Below, in pieces: positions 8,261-15,637 of a stretch of DNA of 64,000 nucleotides. Origin of the DNA: Brachybacterium sp. UMB0905 (GTDB taxonomy: Bacteria > Actinomycetota > Actinomycetes > Actinomycetales > Dermabacteraceae). Made by a program: the position numbers and the translations under genes. The notes under the pieces were generated by a model, which saw only the letters and a program-made list of their open reading frames with translations, ran no database searches and was not told where the DNA came from. The stretch lies in the NCBI RefSeq assembly GCF_002871795.1, contig NZ_PNHL01000004.1:186001-250000 (forward strand), read 5' to 3'. The first letter of the stretch is position 1; each line of letters starts with the position of its first letter.

Positions 8261-8303
8261 CCGCACGGCGGGCAGGGCCCTCGGGGCCCCGCCCGCCGTG
8301 CGG
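8261..8303 (+). promoter_or_regulatory. Intercistronic hairpin between binding protein and permease genes
   Basis: A perfect 13-bp stem, CCGCACGGCGGGC with GCCCGCCGTGCGG, encloses a GC-rich loop. It has no U-run, so it is better read as a partial terminator or mRNA-stabilising element. It would leave the lipoprotein message more abundant than the permease and ATPase messages, a common feature of binding-protein operons. Confidence 0.7.
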
Positions 8304-8353
8304 CCTGTGACCGTCCGGCGCCCGTTCCTCGCCGGTCCCGCCCAGGAGTTCTG

Positions 8354-9394
8354 ATGTCCCGCCCCGTCCCCGCCACGCCCTCGGAGCCCGCCCCGGCAGC
8401 TCCGTCGGCGCCCCCGACGGCCGATCCGCCGACGCGCCGCCGGCGCGACCGCCTGATCGACGGCAAGCTCGTGATCGGCATCGTGCTGGTCGCGCTGCTG
8501 CTGCTCGCCTCGCTGCTGACCGGTGCCTACGACATCTTCGGCGCCGACGACGGCGCCCAGATGTTCGCGATCACCCGCATCCCCCGCACCATCGCGCTCG
8601 TCCTCGCCGGCGCCGCGATGTCGATGTCCGGGCTGATCATGCAGCTGATGACCCAGAACCGCTTCGTCGAGCCCACCACCACGGGCACCACCGAGTGGGC
8701 GGGGCTGGGGCTGATCCTGATGATGGTGCTGGTGCCCGGCGCTGGCCTGCTCGCGAAGATGAGCGTCGCGATCGTCTTCTCCTTCATCGGCACGATGGTG
8801 TTCTTCCTGTTCCTGCGGAAGGTGACGCTGCGCAGCTCCCTGATCGTGCCGATCATCGGCATCATGCTCGGCGCGGTCATCGGCTCCGTCTCAACCTTCG
8901 TCGCCCTCCAGTTCGACGCGCTGCAGAACCTCGGCGTGTGGTTCGCCGGCTCCTTCACCTCCGTGCTGCGCGGCAGCTACGAGGTGCTGTGGATCGTGCT
9001 GATCGTGGGGATCGCGGTGTTCCTGGTCGCGGACCGCCTCACCGTGATCGGCCTCGGCCAGGACATCGCCACCAACGTCGGCGTGAACTACCAGCGGGTG
9101 CTGCTGCTGGGCACCGGGCTCGTCGCGATCGCGACCGGCGTGGTCACCGTGGTGGTGGGGAACCTGCCCTTCCTGGGCCTGATCGTCCCGAACGTCGTCT
9201 CGCTCATCCGCGGCGACGACCTGCGCTCGAACCTGCCGTGGGTGTGCCTGCTCGGCATCGCGATCGTCACCATCTGCGACCTGATCGGGCGCACGATCAT
9301 CATGCCGTTCGAGGTGCCGGTCTCGCTGATCCTCGGAATCGTCGGCGCGGTCGTGTTCATCGCCCTGCTCGTGAGGCAGCGTCGACATGTCTGA
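8354..9394 (+). CDS. Iron-siderophore ABC transporter permease 1 (FecCD family)
   Basis: This 346-residue FecCD-type permease has a 35-residue Ala/Pro-rich N-terminal tail before the first membrane helix (LVIGIVLVALLLLASLLTG). The family loop that contacts the ATPase is seen as GLIVPNVVSLIRGDDLR near residue 275. ITRIPRTIALVLAGAAMSMSG is the conserved N-terminal FecCD signature. It forms a heterodimeric channel with the next product. The CAGGAG at 8342-8347 sets the ATG at 8354. Its last 8 bp overlap the next gene, which implies coupled translation and a fixed ratio. Confidence 0.92.
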   Translation: MSRPVPATPSEPAPAAPSAPPTADPPTRRRRDRLIDGKLVIGIVLVALLLLASLLTGAYDIFGADDGAQMFAITRIPRTIALVLAGAAMSMSGLIMQLMTQNRFVEPTTTGTTEWAGLGLILMMVLVPGAGLLAKMSVAIVFSFIGTMVFFLFLRKVTLRSSLIVPIIGIMLGAVIGSVSTFVALQFDALQNLGVWFAGSFTSVLRGSYEVLWIVLIVGIAVFLVADRLTVIGLGQDIATNVGVNYQRVLLLGTGLVAIATGVVTVVVGNLPFLGLIVPNVVSLIRGDDLRSNLPWVCLLGIAIVTICDLIGRTIIMPFEVPVSLILGIVGAVVFIALLVRQRRHV

Positions 9395-10625
9395 GCGCAG
9401 CCCCGAAACCCAGCGCGAGCCCGCGGACCATCGGCCCTCCGCGGGCGGCACTCGCGCGAGCGGCACCCCAGCGCGTCGTATCCCGGCGCGCCGCCCCGGC
9501 AGCACCGCCGTCGTTCCAGGGCGCCGCCTGGACGCCGTGCCCGATGAAGCACCGTCGGGCGTCGGCACTTCCCCAGGGGACCTCGTCGGCGACCTCGACA
9601 TCATCGGTGCCCCGCGCTCCGTGCGCTCCTCCTCGGGCGCGTTCCCCGACCCCCGCGGTCATCGCCGCTACCGCATCGCCCTGATCGGCCTGATCATCCT
9701 CGCCGCCGTGATCGCCGGCGGCATGCTCACCCTGGACAACCCCATGCCCATCGGCACCCGTGGCTTCTGGCTGATCGCCGAGATGCGCGCGACCTCGCTG
9801 GTGGTGATGGCGGTGGTGGCCCTCTGTCAGGCGGTCGCCACGATCACGTTCCAGACCGTCACCACCAACCGCATCATCACCCCCTCGATCATGGGCTTCG
9901 AATCCCTGTACCGGGTGATCCAGACCGGTGCGGTGTACTTCCTCGGCGTCGCCGGGGTGGTCGCGCTGCAGGGCACCACTCAGTTCCTGCTGCAGGTCGC
10001 GGCGATGGTGGGGCTCTCCGTGCTGCTGTACGGCTGGCTGCTGCGCGGCAAGTATGCGAACATCCAGGTCATGCTGCTGGTGGGCATCATCATCGGCGGC
10101 GGCATGGGGGCGGTGTCGACCTTCATGCAGCGCCTGCTGACCCCCAGCGAGTTCGACGTCCTCGCCGCCCGCCTGTTCGGCTCGGTGACCAACGCGAGCT
10201 CCGAGTACCTCCCCTACGCGATCCCGCTGGTGCTCATCGCCACCGCCCTGATCTGGCTGAACGCCCGGCGGCTGAACGTCATCGCGCTAGGGCGGGATGT
10301 GTGCATCAACGTGGGCGTGGACCACGGCCGCCAGACGATCTACATGCTCGTGCTGGTCTCGGTGCTGATGGCCGTCTCCACCGCGCTCGTGGGGCCGATG
10401 ACGTTCTTCGGGTTCCTGGTGGCTACGCTGACCTACCAGATCGCCGGCACGCACGACCACCGCCTGCTGCTGCCTGTCGGGGCGCTGGCCGGATTCGTCA
10501 TCCTCGCCGGCGCCTACTTCGTCATGCAGCACGTGTTCTACGCGCAGGGCGTGGTCTCCATCATCATCGAGTTCGTGGGCGGCTGCGTGTTCCTCGCCGT
10601 CGTCATGAGGAAGGGACGCCTGTGA
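9387..10625 (+). CDS. Iron-siderophore ABC transporter permease 2 (FecCD family)
   Basis: This second FecCD permease has 412 residues, longer than the ~320 typical of the family because of a ~95-residue hydrophilic N-terminal extension rich in Arg, Pro and Ala before the first helix (IALIGLIILAAVIAGGML). The core has the usual features, including VGPMTFFGFLVATLTYQIAGTHDHR as the ATPase-facing loop. It overlaps the first permease by 8 bp and the ATPase gene by 4 bp (GTGA), so the three are translationally coupled. If the true start is internal the extension would be shorter, but the 8-bp overlap favours the given start. Confidence 0.9.
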   Translation: MSERSPETQREPADHRPSAGGTRASGTPARRIPARRPGSTAVVPGRRLDAVPDEAPSGVGTSPGDLVGDLDIIGAPRSVRSSSGAFPDPRGHRRYRIALIGLIILAAVIAGGMLTLDNPMPIGTRGFWLIAEMRATSLVVMAVVALCQAVATITFQTVTTNRIITPSIMGFESLYRVIQTGAVYFLGVAGVVALQGTTQFLLQVAAMVGLSVLLYGWLLRGKYANIQVMLLVGIIIGGGMGAVSTFMQRLLTPSEFDVLAARLFGSVTNASSEYLPYAIPLVLIATALIWLNARRLNVIALGRDVCINVGVDHGRQTIYMLVLVSVLMAVSTALVGPMTFFGFLVATLTYQIAGTHDHRLLLPVGALAGFVILAGAYFVMQHVFYAQGVVSIIIEFVGGCVFLAVVMRKGRL

Positions 10626-11386
10626 TCCACGTCGACCAGGTGCGCAAGACCTACACCTCCGACACCGGCACCGTCACCATCGGCCCGGTGAACGTGGACA
10701 TTCCCGCCGGCGGCGTCACCGCCCTGGTGGGCCCCAACGGCGCCGGGAAATCCACTCTGCTGACCATGATCGGGCGTCTGCTCGGGATCGACGAGGGCGT
10801 CATCGAAGTGGCCGGGTACGACGTGTCCACCACCGCCAGTGCGGACCTCGCCCGGATCCTCTCGGTGCTGCGGCAGGAGAACCACTTCATCACGCGCCTC
10901 ACCGTGCGGCAGCTCGTGGGCTTCGGCCGCTTCCCGTACTCCAAGGGGCGTCTCACGCGGCTGGATGAGCACAAGATCTCCGAGGCCATCGACTTTCTGA
11001 ACCTCGGGGACCTCGAGGACCGGTACCTCGACCAACTCTCCGGCGGGCAGCGCCAGCGAGCGTACGTGGCGATGGTGCTGGCGCAGGACACCGAGTACGT
11101 GCTGCTCGACGAGCCGCTGAACAACCTCGACATGCGCCACAGCGTGCAGATGATGGGGCGCCTGCGCGATGCCGCCCGTGAGCTGGGCCGCACCATCGTG
11201 GTGGTGCTGCACGACATCAACTTCGCCGCCCACTACGCCGATGCGATCGTCGCGATGAAGGACGGGGACGTGGTGCAGTCCGGGTCCGTGGAGCAGATCA
11301 TGGACGCCGCGGTGCTCACCCACGTGTTCGACACCCCCGTGCAGGTCATCGACGGTCCGACGGGAAAGCTCGCGGTGTACTACTGA
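10622..11386 (+). CDS. Iron-siderophore ABC transporter ATPase
   Basis: This 254-residue FepC/FhuC-type ATPase starts at GTG 10622, overlapping the permease stop as GTGA. Walker A is GPNGAGKST, the signature is LSGGQRQRAYVAM, Walker B is YVLLDEPLNNLD, and the switch His is in VVLHDINFAAHY. It powers ferric siderophore import through the two preceding permeases. Its last 212 bp, including the stop codon, recur exactly at 15159-15370, and an IS3 relic begins about 20 bp after the stop. The gene itself is intact. Confidence 0.95.
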   Translation: MIHVDQVRKTYTSDTGTVTIGPVNVDIPAGGVTALVGPNGAGKSTLLTMIGRLLGIDEGVIEVAGYDVSTTASADLARILSVLRQENHFITRLTVRQLVGFGRFPYSKGRLTRLDEHKISEAIDFLNLGDLEDRYLDQLSGGQRQRAYVAMVLAQDTEYVLLDEPLNNLDMRHSVQMMGRLRDAARELGRTIVVVLHDINFAAHYADAIVAMKDGDVVQSGSVEQIMDAAVLTHVFDTPVQVIDGPTGKLAVYY

Positions 11387-11387
11387 G
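11176..11387 (+). repeat. 212-bp direct repeat, left copy (inside ATPase gene 3' end)
   Basis: By eye this stretch is identical to 15159-15370 (offset 3983), from CCGTGAGCTGGGCC to TACTACTGAG. Sequences diverge on both sides. The left copy belongs to the complete ATPase gene. Together the copies bracket 3.77 kb of accessory DNA. Confidence 0.95.
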
Positions 11388-11409
11388 CCTGGGGGCGGGG
11401 GTGCGGTGT

Positions 11410-12273
11410 ATTTGTGGGTCCTGAAGCTCTTCAGAGCCCCGTACTACCGGTGGCTCCGCCAGCCCGTGACGCCCACGGAGCTGCGCGAGGCCTACCGCCC
11501 TAACGCCCTGCATGACGCTCACCTGGATGACCCTGAGTTCGGCTCCCGCCTCCTGGACGATGAGGCCGCTGGCGCTGGGGAGGGATGTGTGATCGCACTG
11601 CGTGGAGGATTTGCCACGACAACCAGTGGTTCTCCATGTCCGGCATCAAACGGGGGAAGAACGGCAAGCGCCCCGGGCCTGCGGTCCACGACGACCTCGT
11701 CGAGCGGGACTCCACCGCCGATGACGTCAACGAACTGTGGCTCACCGACATTCCCCCGCTGCGCGCTCCGCGCATCATCGCAGCGGGTGGTGCCCCCTCT
11801 GAGCATCCCACTGACGAGGGCAAGCTCTACCTGTGCGCGGTCAAGGACGCGTTCTCCGGACGGATCGTGGGCTACTCGATCGACTCACGGATGAAAGCCC
11901 GCCTGGCCGTAAACGCCCTGAACAGCGCCGCTGCCCGACGCGAGGACGTGGCCGGGTGCATCGTCCACTCCGACCGCGGGTCCCAGTTCCGAGCCCGGTC
12001 ATTCACCCACGCCCTGGACCAGCACCACCTCATCGGCTCCATGGGCCAGGTCGGTGCCGCCGGTGACAACACCGCGATGGAATCGTTCTTCGCCCTGCTG
12101 AAGAAGAACCTCCTGGACCGCCAGCGGTGGCGCACTCGGGAGGAGCTCTGCATCGCCATCTTCACCTGGATCGAGCGGACCTACCGCCGGCGACGCCGCA
12201 GGCCCGTCTGGGCCGGTTGAGCCCCATCGAATACGAGACCATCATGAACCCCGCCGTGACACTCACGGCCTAA
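11410..12273 (+). mobile_element. IS3-family transposase relic (OrfB, frameshifted, no OrfA)
   Basis: Three reading frames together give an IS3 OrfB. VLKLFRAPYYRWLRQPVT to DDPEFGSRLLDDEA runs from 11410, then there is a frame change near 11580 to DRTAWRICHDNQWF, RGKNGKRPGPAVHDDLVE and WLTDI. An extra ~15 codons (about 11755-11805) interrupt the usual TDITEHPT region. The rve core follows (YLCAVKDAFSGRIVGYSIDS, HSDRGSQF, GAAGDNTAMESFF). A final frame change near 12195 leads to ARLGRLSPIEYETIM and TAA at 12271. The DDE-type catalytic blocks are present but the gene is broken and its OrfA is missing, so it cannot move itself. It lies directly after the siderophore ATPase gene. Confidence 0.85.
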
Positions 12274-12514
12274 CACCCCGACTGCCAACTATCCGCGCAG
12301 CAGTCCCTTCTTTATGACTAGTACTTTGGAACGAAGTTGAAGCGGCCCCTTGTGTCGGCAAGACTGACTTGCTAGGTTCGAGTCACCACAGCCCGAGAAT
12401 ATTCGCATGCTCCTCGATGGTTCAAACTACATCTGCAAAGCCGCGTGGTGGAAGTTTGTGCGTTCCGTTCTAGAAGAGGGCGGTTTAGTAGGAGCTACCA
12501 AGGGGGCGAGAGCA

Positions 12515-13591
12515 ATGGCGGTCAAATATACTCTAGCTTACGATGGGTATTGTGCATTTTGTGAAGACACGGCGAGGGCGGTGTCGGACCAGACTGGTGG
12601 CGACCTTCGAGTGGTCCCTCTGCAGTCCGCGTATGTACGTGACGCGCACAAGGCTCTAAATACCCCCGTCCCTAATGCGCCGGTGCTAATCAAGGAGCTT
12701 GCGGGCGGTGGGAAGAAGACGTATATGGGAGCGAAGCTGAGCGCTGAACTCTTCAATGCCTTTGGCATTGGAAAGTCGTACCGCATGCTTCGCGCCATCG
12801 GTGAGGCGAAGAGCGGGGGAGGGTCTCGCCTTCTTTCGAGAAGCGGGTTTTTTAAAGCGATCGCTGGACTTGGGGTCGTGTCGATGGCGACATTCGCCGG
12901 GAGTCCCGCAATGGCCAAAGGCCCGAAGTGGCTTCAGGATGCTGACGTCAAGTCAAAGACGGAATTGTCGGAAGCTGAGGCGCGAGATGCAATCGACGAA
13001 TGCCTGAGCTTGTCGGAATCGCGCCTCATTGAGGAACGAAAGGAGGTCCTGATAAACGCTGGCTTGCTGAGGCGTGAACAACCTAAATCTTATAAGGCAA
13101 ATCGATTCAGTCTGGCCAGCGGCGCCGTGCGCACTTCTGCGGTCGCGATTTTCGGTGAACTGTATGTCGTTGTCCATCACTATGTCTCGGCTAATGATGA
13201 GGAGCATGTAGCTGCGCGGGCCTTCTATCTCGAGACCAAGGGTGATGACCCGGAAATTCTTCACTGCCTGTTCGACAAGCTAGATGATGGGGTCACCCCA
13301 ACCGCACTTTCAGAAGTGTCGTCTATCGGCACTAAAGAAGGTCGAGTAACGATGGCTTCGAAGTGCACTCAATCTCAATGTATGGATAAGAATCGATGCT
13401 ATCGATGCAACTGCAAGAAGTATAACGCCAAGTGTATCGGAAAGTGCTGTCACGCCTGTGTGGCAACCTGTTTTGCGGGGCCTAAGCCCTGTATCGCTTG
13501 TGCGCTGGTCGCGTGTGCAGCATGCGTTGAGTGGTTCGGCGATTGCTGCCTGGAGAGCAAGTGTGAACGGTATGCGTCGAAGACGTGCTGA
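12515..13591 (+). CDS. DCC (DUF393) thioredoxin-like domain fused to a secreted cysteine-rich C-terminal peptide
   Basis: The 358-residue protein starts at ATG 12515 (AGGGGG upstream; an earlier in-frame ATG at 12407 lacks support). Residues 4-95 match the DCC/DUF393 family: YDGYCAFC at 9-16 with the CxxC pair, then RVVPLQS. Residues 112-134 form a signal-like hydrophobic stretch with an AMA cleavage site (FFKAIAGLGVVSMATFAG). Residues 135-280 are a hydrophilic domain of unknown type. Residues 284-358 contain 18 cysteines in 75 positions (CC pairs, CxxC and CxxxC spacings) and end in Cys. The gene uses AT-rich codons unlike its neighbours (G+C near 50-55% by eye), which points to horizontal transfer. 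I infer a precursor of a disulfide-rich secreted peptide, perhaps bacteriocin-like, carrying its own redox or leader domain. A metal-binding protein is an alternative. Confidence 0.65.
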   Translation: MAVKYTLAYDGYCAFCEDTARAVSDQTGGDLRVVPLQSAYVRDAHKALNTPVPNAPVLIKELAGGGKKTYMGAKLSAELFNAFGIGKSYRMLRAIGEAKSGGGSRLLSRSGFFKAIAGLGVVSMATFAGSPAMAKGPKWLQDADVKSKTELSEAEARDAIDECLSLSESRLIEERKEVLINAGLLRREQPKSYKANRFSLASGAVRTSAVAIFGELYVVVHHYVSANDEEHVAARAFYLETKGDDPEILHCLFDKLDDGVTPTALSEVSSIGTKEGRVTMASKCTQSQCMDKNRCYRCNCKKYNAKCIGKCCHACVATCFAGPKPCIACALVACAACVEWFGDCCLESKCERYASKTC

Positions 13592-13646
13592 GGCAGGTTG
13601 ACGAGTTCGATGTTATGATGACGTGAGCTCCAGGAGTGTCTTCAAT

Positions 13647-14000
13647 ATGCGTGTATTCCTCTTTTTTGCCCTATCTGTCGTACTTTTAAGTGGATGGTTC
13701 TGGGTTGATCCAGCAGGGCTCTGGGAGGGCGGTCTTCGAGTTATCGGCGTAGGGCTGATCGCTCTAGGACGGCTGAAAGATATATCCGGCGCCTTTAGGG
13801 TTGCGCGTTTATGTTTGCTTGGATCACTTGTTGCTGCCCTCTTCCTGTGGGTTATCGAACTGGTGCGCGTAGACGGCGGGCATCCGATTGGTGATCACAC
13901 GTTCCCAGTAATGCTAGGCATTGGTTCGATTATCAGCTTGACGCAATTGGGGAAGCGCGGGCGCGAGAGTCTGCGAAAGTCTCCGGACTCCGGTGCGTAG
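13647..14000 (+). CDS. Small membrane protein, candidate immunity partner
   Basis: This 117-residue protein has three to four hydrophobic segments (about residues 3-20, 30-45, 56-74 and 89-104) and a basic tail. AGGAG at 13631-13635 sets the ATG at 13647, 55 bp after the stop of the cysteine-rich protein gene. The two genes share the same low-GC, transferred-looking codon use, including a TTA codon near the start. No family is recognised. Small polytopic membrane proteins beside bacteriocin genes commonly protect the producer; applying that here is inference from position and size only. A GC-rich hairpin follows at 14062. Confidence 0.6.
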   Translation: MRVFLFFALSVVLLSGWFWVDPAGLWEGGLRVIGVGLIALGRLKDISGAFRVARLCLLGSLVAALFLWVIELVRVDGGHPIGDHTFPVMLGIGSIISLTQLGKRGRESLRKSPDSGA

Positions 14001-14061
14001 CAGCTCCGCCACCGCGCCGTCCTTGCTGAGGTGAAACCGGCTCTGACCAGGCCCGGGCGGT

Positions 14062-14098
14062 CCTGCCCCGCCCCGGCCAGCGCTCCGGCCGGGGCAGG
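14062..14098 (+). terminator. GC-rich hairpin after the low-GC gene pair
   Basis: CCTGCCCC (14062-14069) pairs with GGGGCAGG (14091-14098), with alternative inner pairing of CCCCGGCC and GGCCGGGG. There is no U-tract. It closes the low-GC pair before a separately started membrane gene. Confidence 0.5.
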
Positions 14099-14195
14099 GC
14101 TCCGCCGCCCGGACCGTGGATGTGCACGGATGTCTGGAATGGTCCGGATCTTTTCCCTATCCTGCATGGACAGTCCATGAGCGAGGGGGAGAGGG

Positions 14196-15011
14196 ATGTC
14201 GTACGCAGATGGATCCGGGGAGCGCGTCGCGGGAGACGTCGCGCGCTCGGCAGGGGCCGGACTGGTGGCCGTGGCGCTCGGCGGCATCCTCACGGGGATG
14301 CTGGCCGGGTCGCAGCTCGAGTCGCCGCTCGAGCCGCCGCAGCCTTGGGGCATCGGGGTGGTCCTCACGGTCGCAGCGATGACCACGCTCTCGTACCGCC
14401 ACGTCGGGGCGCTGGTCACCTCGGGTGCGGTGCTCTCGGCGATCGGGGCCGTCCAGCTCGTCGTCGCACAGGGGCTGGAACTGCTGGACGTGGAGGCGCA
14501 TCGCACCTACTCCCTCCTGGTGAGTGCGGCGTTCGTCCTGGGAGCGGGGTGCGTGCTCCTGGGGGCCGGTGCAGGATGGGCGCATGCGCGGTCCGGCCAC
14601 GGGGGGAGGTGGGCGCAGTACGAGGGGCTGCGGCTGCTCGGCGCGGTCGTCGGCGGCGGTCTCGCGACGGGACTGTTCTTCTCGCTCTCGCCGCTGCTGG
14701 TGCCCGATGATCTCGACGCCTTCGCCGACCTGTGGTGGATCCTGCCGGTCTGCGCCGTTGCGGCGCTCGCCCTCGGCGCGGTGCTGGCGCTTTCCCCGAC
14801 CGGCGTGCTGCCGGCGCTGATCGGGCTCGTCGTGCTCCAGGTCCTGGACGGGGAGAGCGTCTGGACCGGACCGGTCATGTCGCTCGGCATCGTGCTGCTC
14901 GCGGCCGCCGCCCACTTCATCGGACCCGTGGGCGAGCCCGAGGAGAGCGGGAGCAGCGGCGCGGCGTGGGACGACTGGATCTCCGGGAAGCGCGCCGACA
15001 CCCCGGGGTGA
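14196..15011 (+). CDS. Polytopic membrane protein of unknown function
   Basis: This 271-residue protein has about eight hydrophobic segments (for example GAGLVAVALGGILTGMLAG, WGIGVVLTVAAMTTLSY, LLVSAAFVLGAGCVLLGAG and LPALIGLVVLQVL) and a short hydrophilic tail. A strong ribosome-binding site (GAGGGGGAGAGGG) touches the ATG at 14196. TATCCT at 14158 may be its -10 box. Base composition returns to the high-GC norm, so it may have a different origin from the preceding pair although it sits inside the same repeat-bounded segment. No family is recognised. Confidence 0.65.
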   Translation: MSYADGSGERVAGDVARSAGAGLVAVALGGILTGMLAGSQLESPLEPPQPWGIGVVLTVAAMTTLSYRHVGALVTSGAVLSAIGAVQLVVAQGLELLDVEAHRTYSLLVSAAFVLGAGCVLLGAGAGWAHARSGHGGRWAQYEGLRLLGAVVGGGLATGLFFSLSPLLVPDDLDAFADLWWILPVCAVAALALGAVLALSPTGVLPALIGLVVLQVLDGESVWTGPVMSLGIVLLAAAAHFIGPVGEPEESGSSGAAWDDWISGKRADTPG

Positions 15012-15158
15012 CGTCCCCGATCGCGACGACCGGCAGCATCGTCGCCCGCACCAGCGTCGGGTAGCCGTCCACGCCCAGCGGCTCCCGGCCGGAGTCCTTC
15101 GTGGGGGTGAGGCGGAGCGGCCCGGCACCGAGATAGTCGAGGTCGAAGGCGACGCCGG
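15012..15158 (-). pseudogene. thiE: thiE (thiamine-phosphate synthase) internal fragment
   Basis: Read on the minus strand, about 49 codons give FDLDYLGAGPLRLTPTKDSG followed by REPLGVDGYPTLVRATMLPV and VAIGDV. This corresponds to the ThiE core where DYxGxGPxxxTxTK binds the phosphate and pyrimidine and VAIGGI ends a strand. Neither end of the gene is present. The upstream side is cut exactly where the 212-bp ATPase repeat begins (15159), and the other side runs into the end of the membrane protein gene. It is a dead fragment marking a recombination junction. Confidence 0.7.
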
Positions 15159-15370
15159 CCGTGAGCTGGGCCGCACCATCGTGGTGGTGCTGCACGACAT
15201 CAACTTCGCCGCCCACTACGCCGATGCGATCGTCGCGATGAAGGACGGGGACGTGGTGCAGTCCGGGTCCGTGGAGCAGATCATGGACGCCGCGGTGCTC
15301 ACCCACGTGTTCGACACCCCCGTGCAGGTCATCGACGGTCCGACGGGAAAGCTCGCGGTGTACTACTGAG
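15159..15370 (+). repeat. 212-bp direct repeat, right copy (ATPase gene 3' fragment)
   Basis: This is an exact copy of 11176-11387. It encodes only the last ~70 residues of the siderophore ATPase, from the switch region to the stop, and an ATG inside it opens a 62-codon frame that has no meaning alone. The upstream flank is a thiE fragment. It forms the right boundary of the accessory segment and could recombine with the left copy to delete it. Confidence 0.95.
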
Positions 15371-15438
15371 GTAGGGGCGGGGCGGGCGGGTCGGCTGCGC
15401 CTCGGGCCCGGGCTAGGTCGGCGCCGCGCCCCGGGCCC

Positions 15439-15502
15439 GCCCCTTCCACCCCGGGCCCGGGTCTTCCCGCGCCCCTTTCACCCCGGGCCCGGGCCATCCC
15501 GC
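15439..15502. repeat. 32-bp tandem repeat, two units
   Basis: Units 15439-15470 and 15471-15502 differ at a few positions. Each holds the palindrome CCCCGGGCCCGGG and ends TCCCGCG. A looser copy of the GGGCCCGGG core precedes them. It lies in the gap between the repeat boundary and the nuclease-fold gene, where no gene is seen. Confidence 0.8.
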
Positions 15503-15517
15503 GCCCTCAACGCATAA

Positions 15518-15557
15518 AGCAACGGTTCCGACTCAGATTCGAGTCGAAACCGTTGCT
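15518..15557. repeat. 40-bp palindrome, family C copy 1
   Basis: AGCAACGGTTCCGACTC and GAGTCGAAACCGTTGCT pair over 16 of 17 positions around AGATTC. It lies 81 bp past the stop of the DUF559 gene. Its partner at 16735-16774 lies 108 bp before that gene's start. Confidence 0.88.
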
Positions 15558-15637
15558 CGGAAGGGCCTGTGGGCGGTGGCGCTTAGCTTCCTCGCGCTGT
15601 TCACGCTCTCCGGTTGCTCGGGACCGCCGGCGCGTGA

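Noticed and set aside
13392..13588. Direct assignment of the Cys-rich tail to halocin C8 or a lasso/lanthipeptide class
   Set aside because: The high cysteine count is suggestive, but I cannot confirm the spacing, and no LanM, McjB/C or radical-SAM gene is nearby.
15159..15369. A 62-residue stand-alone protein from the duplicated ATPase end
   Set aside because: It is only a copy of the ATPase C-terminus and starts at an internal methionine.
11176..15370. tRNA-type attachment site with an integrase at the island
   Set aside because: There is no tRNA gene and no tyrosine or serine recombinase in the segment; only the broken IS3 transposase is present, so the integration mechanism stays open.
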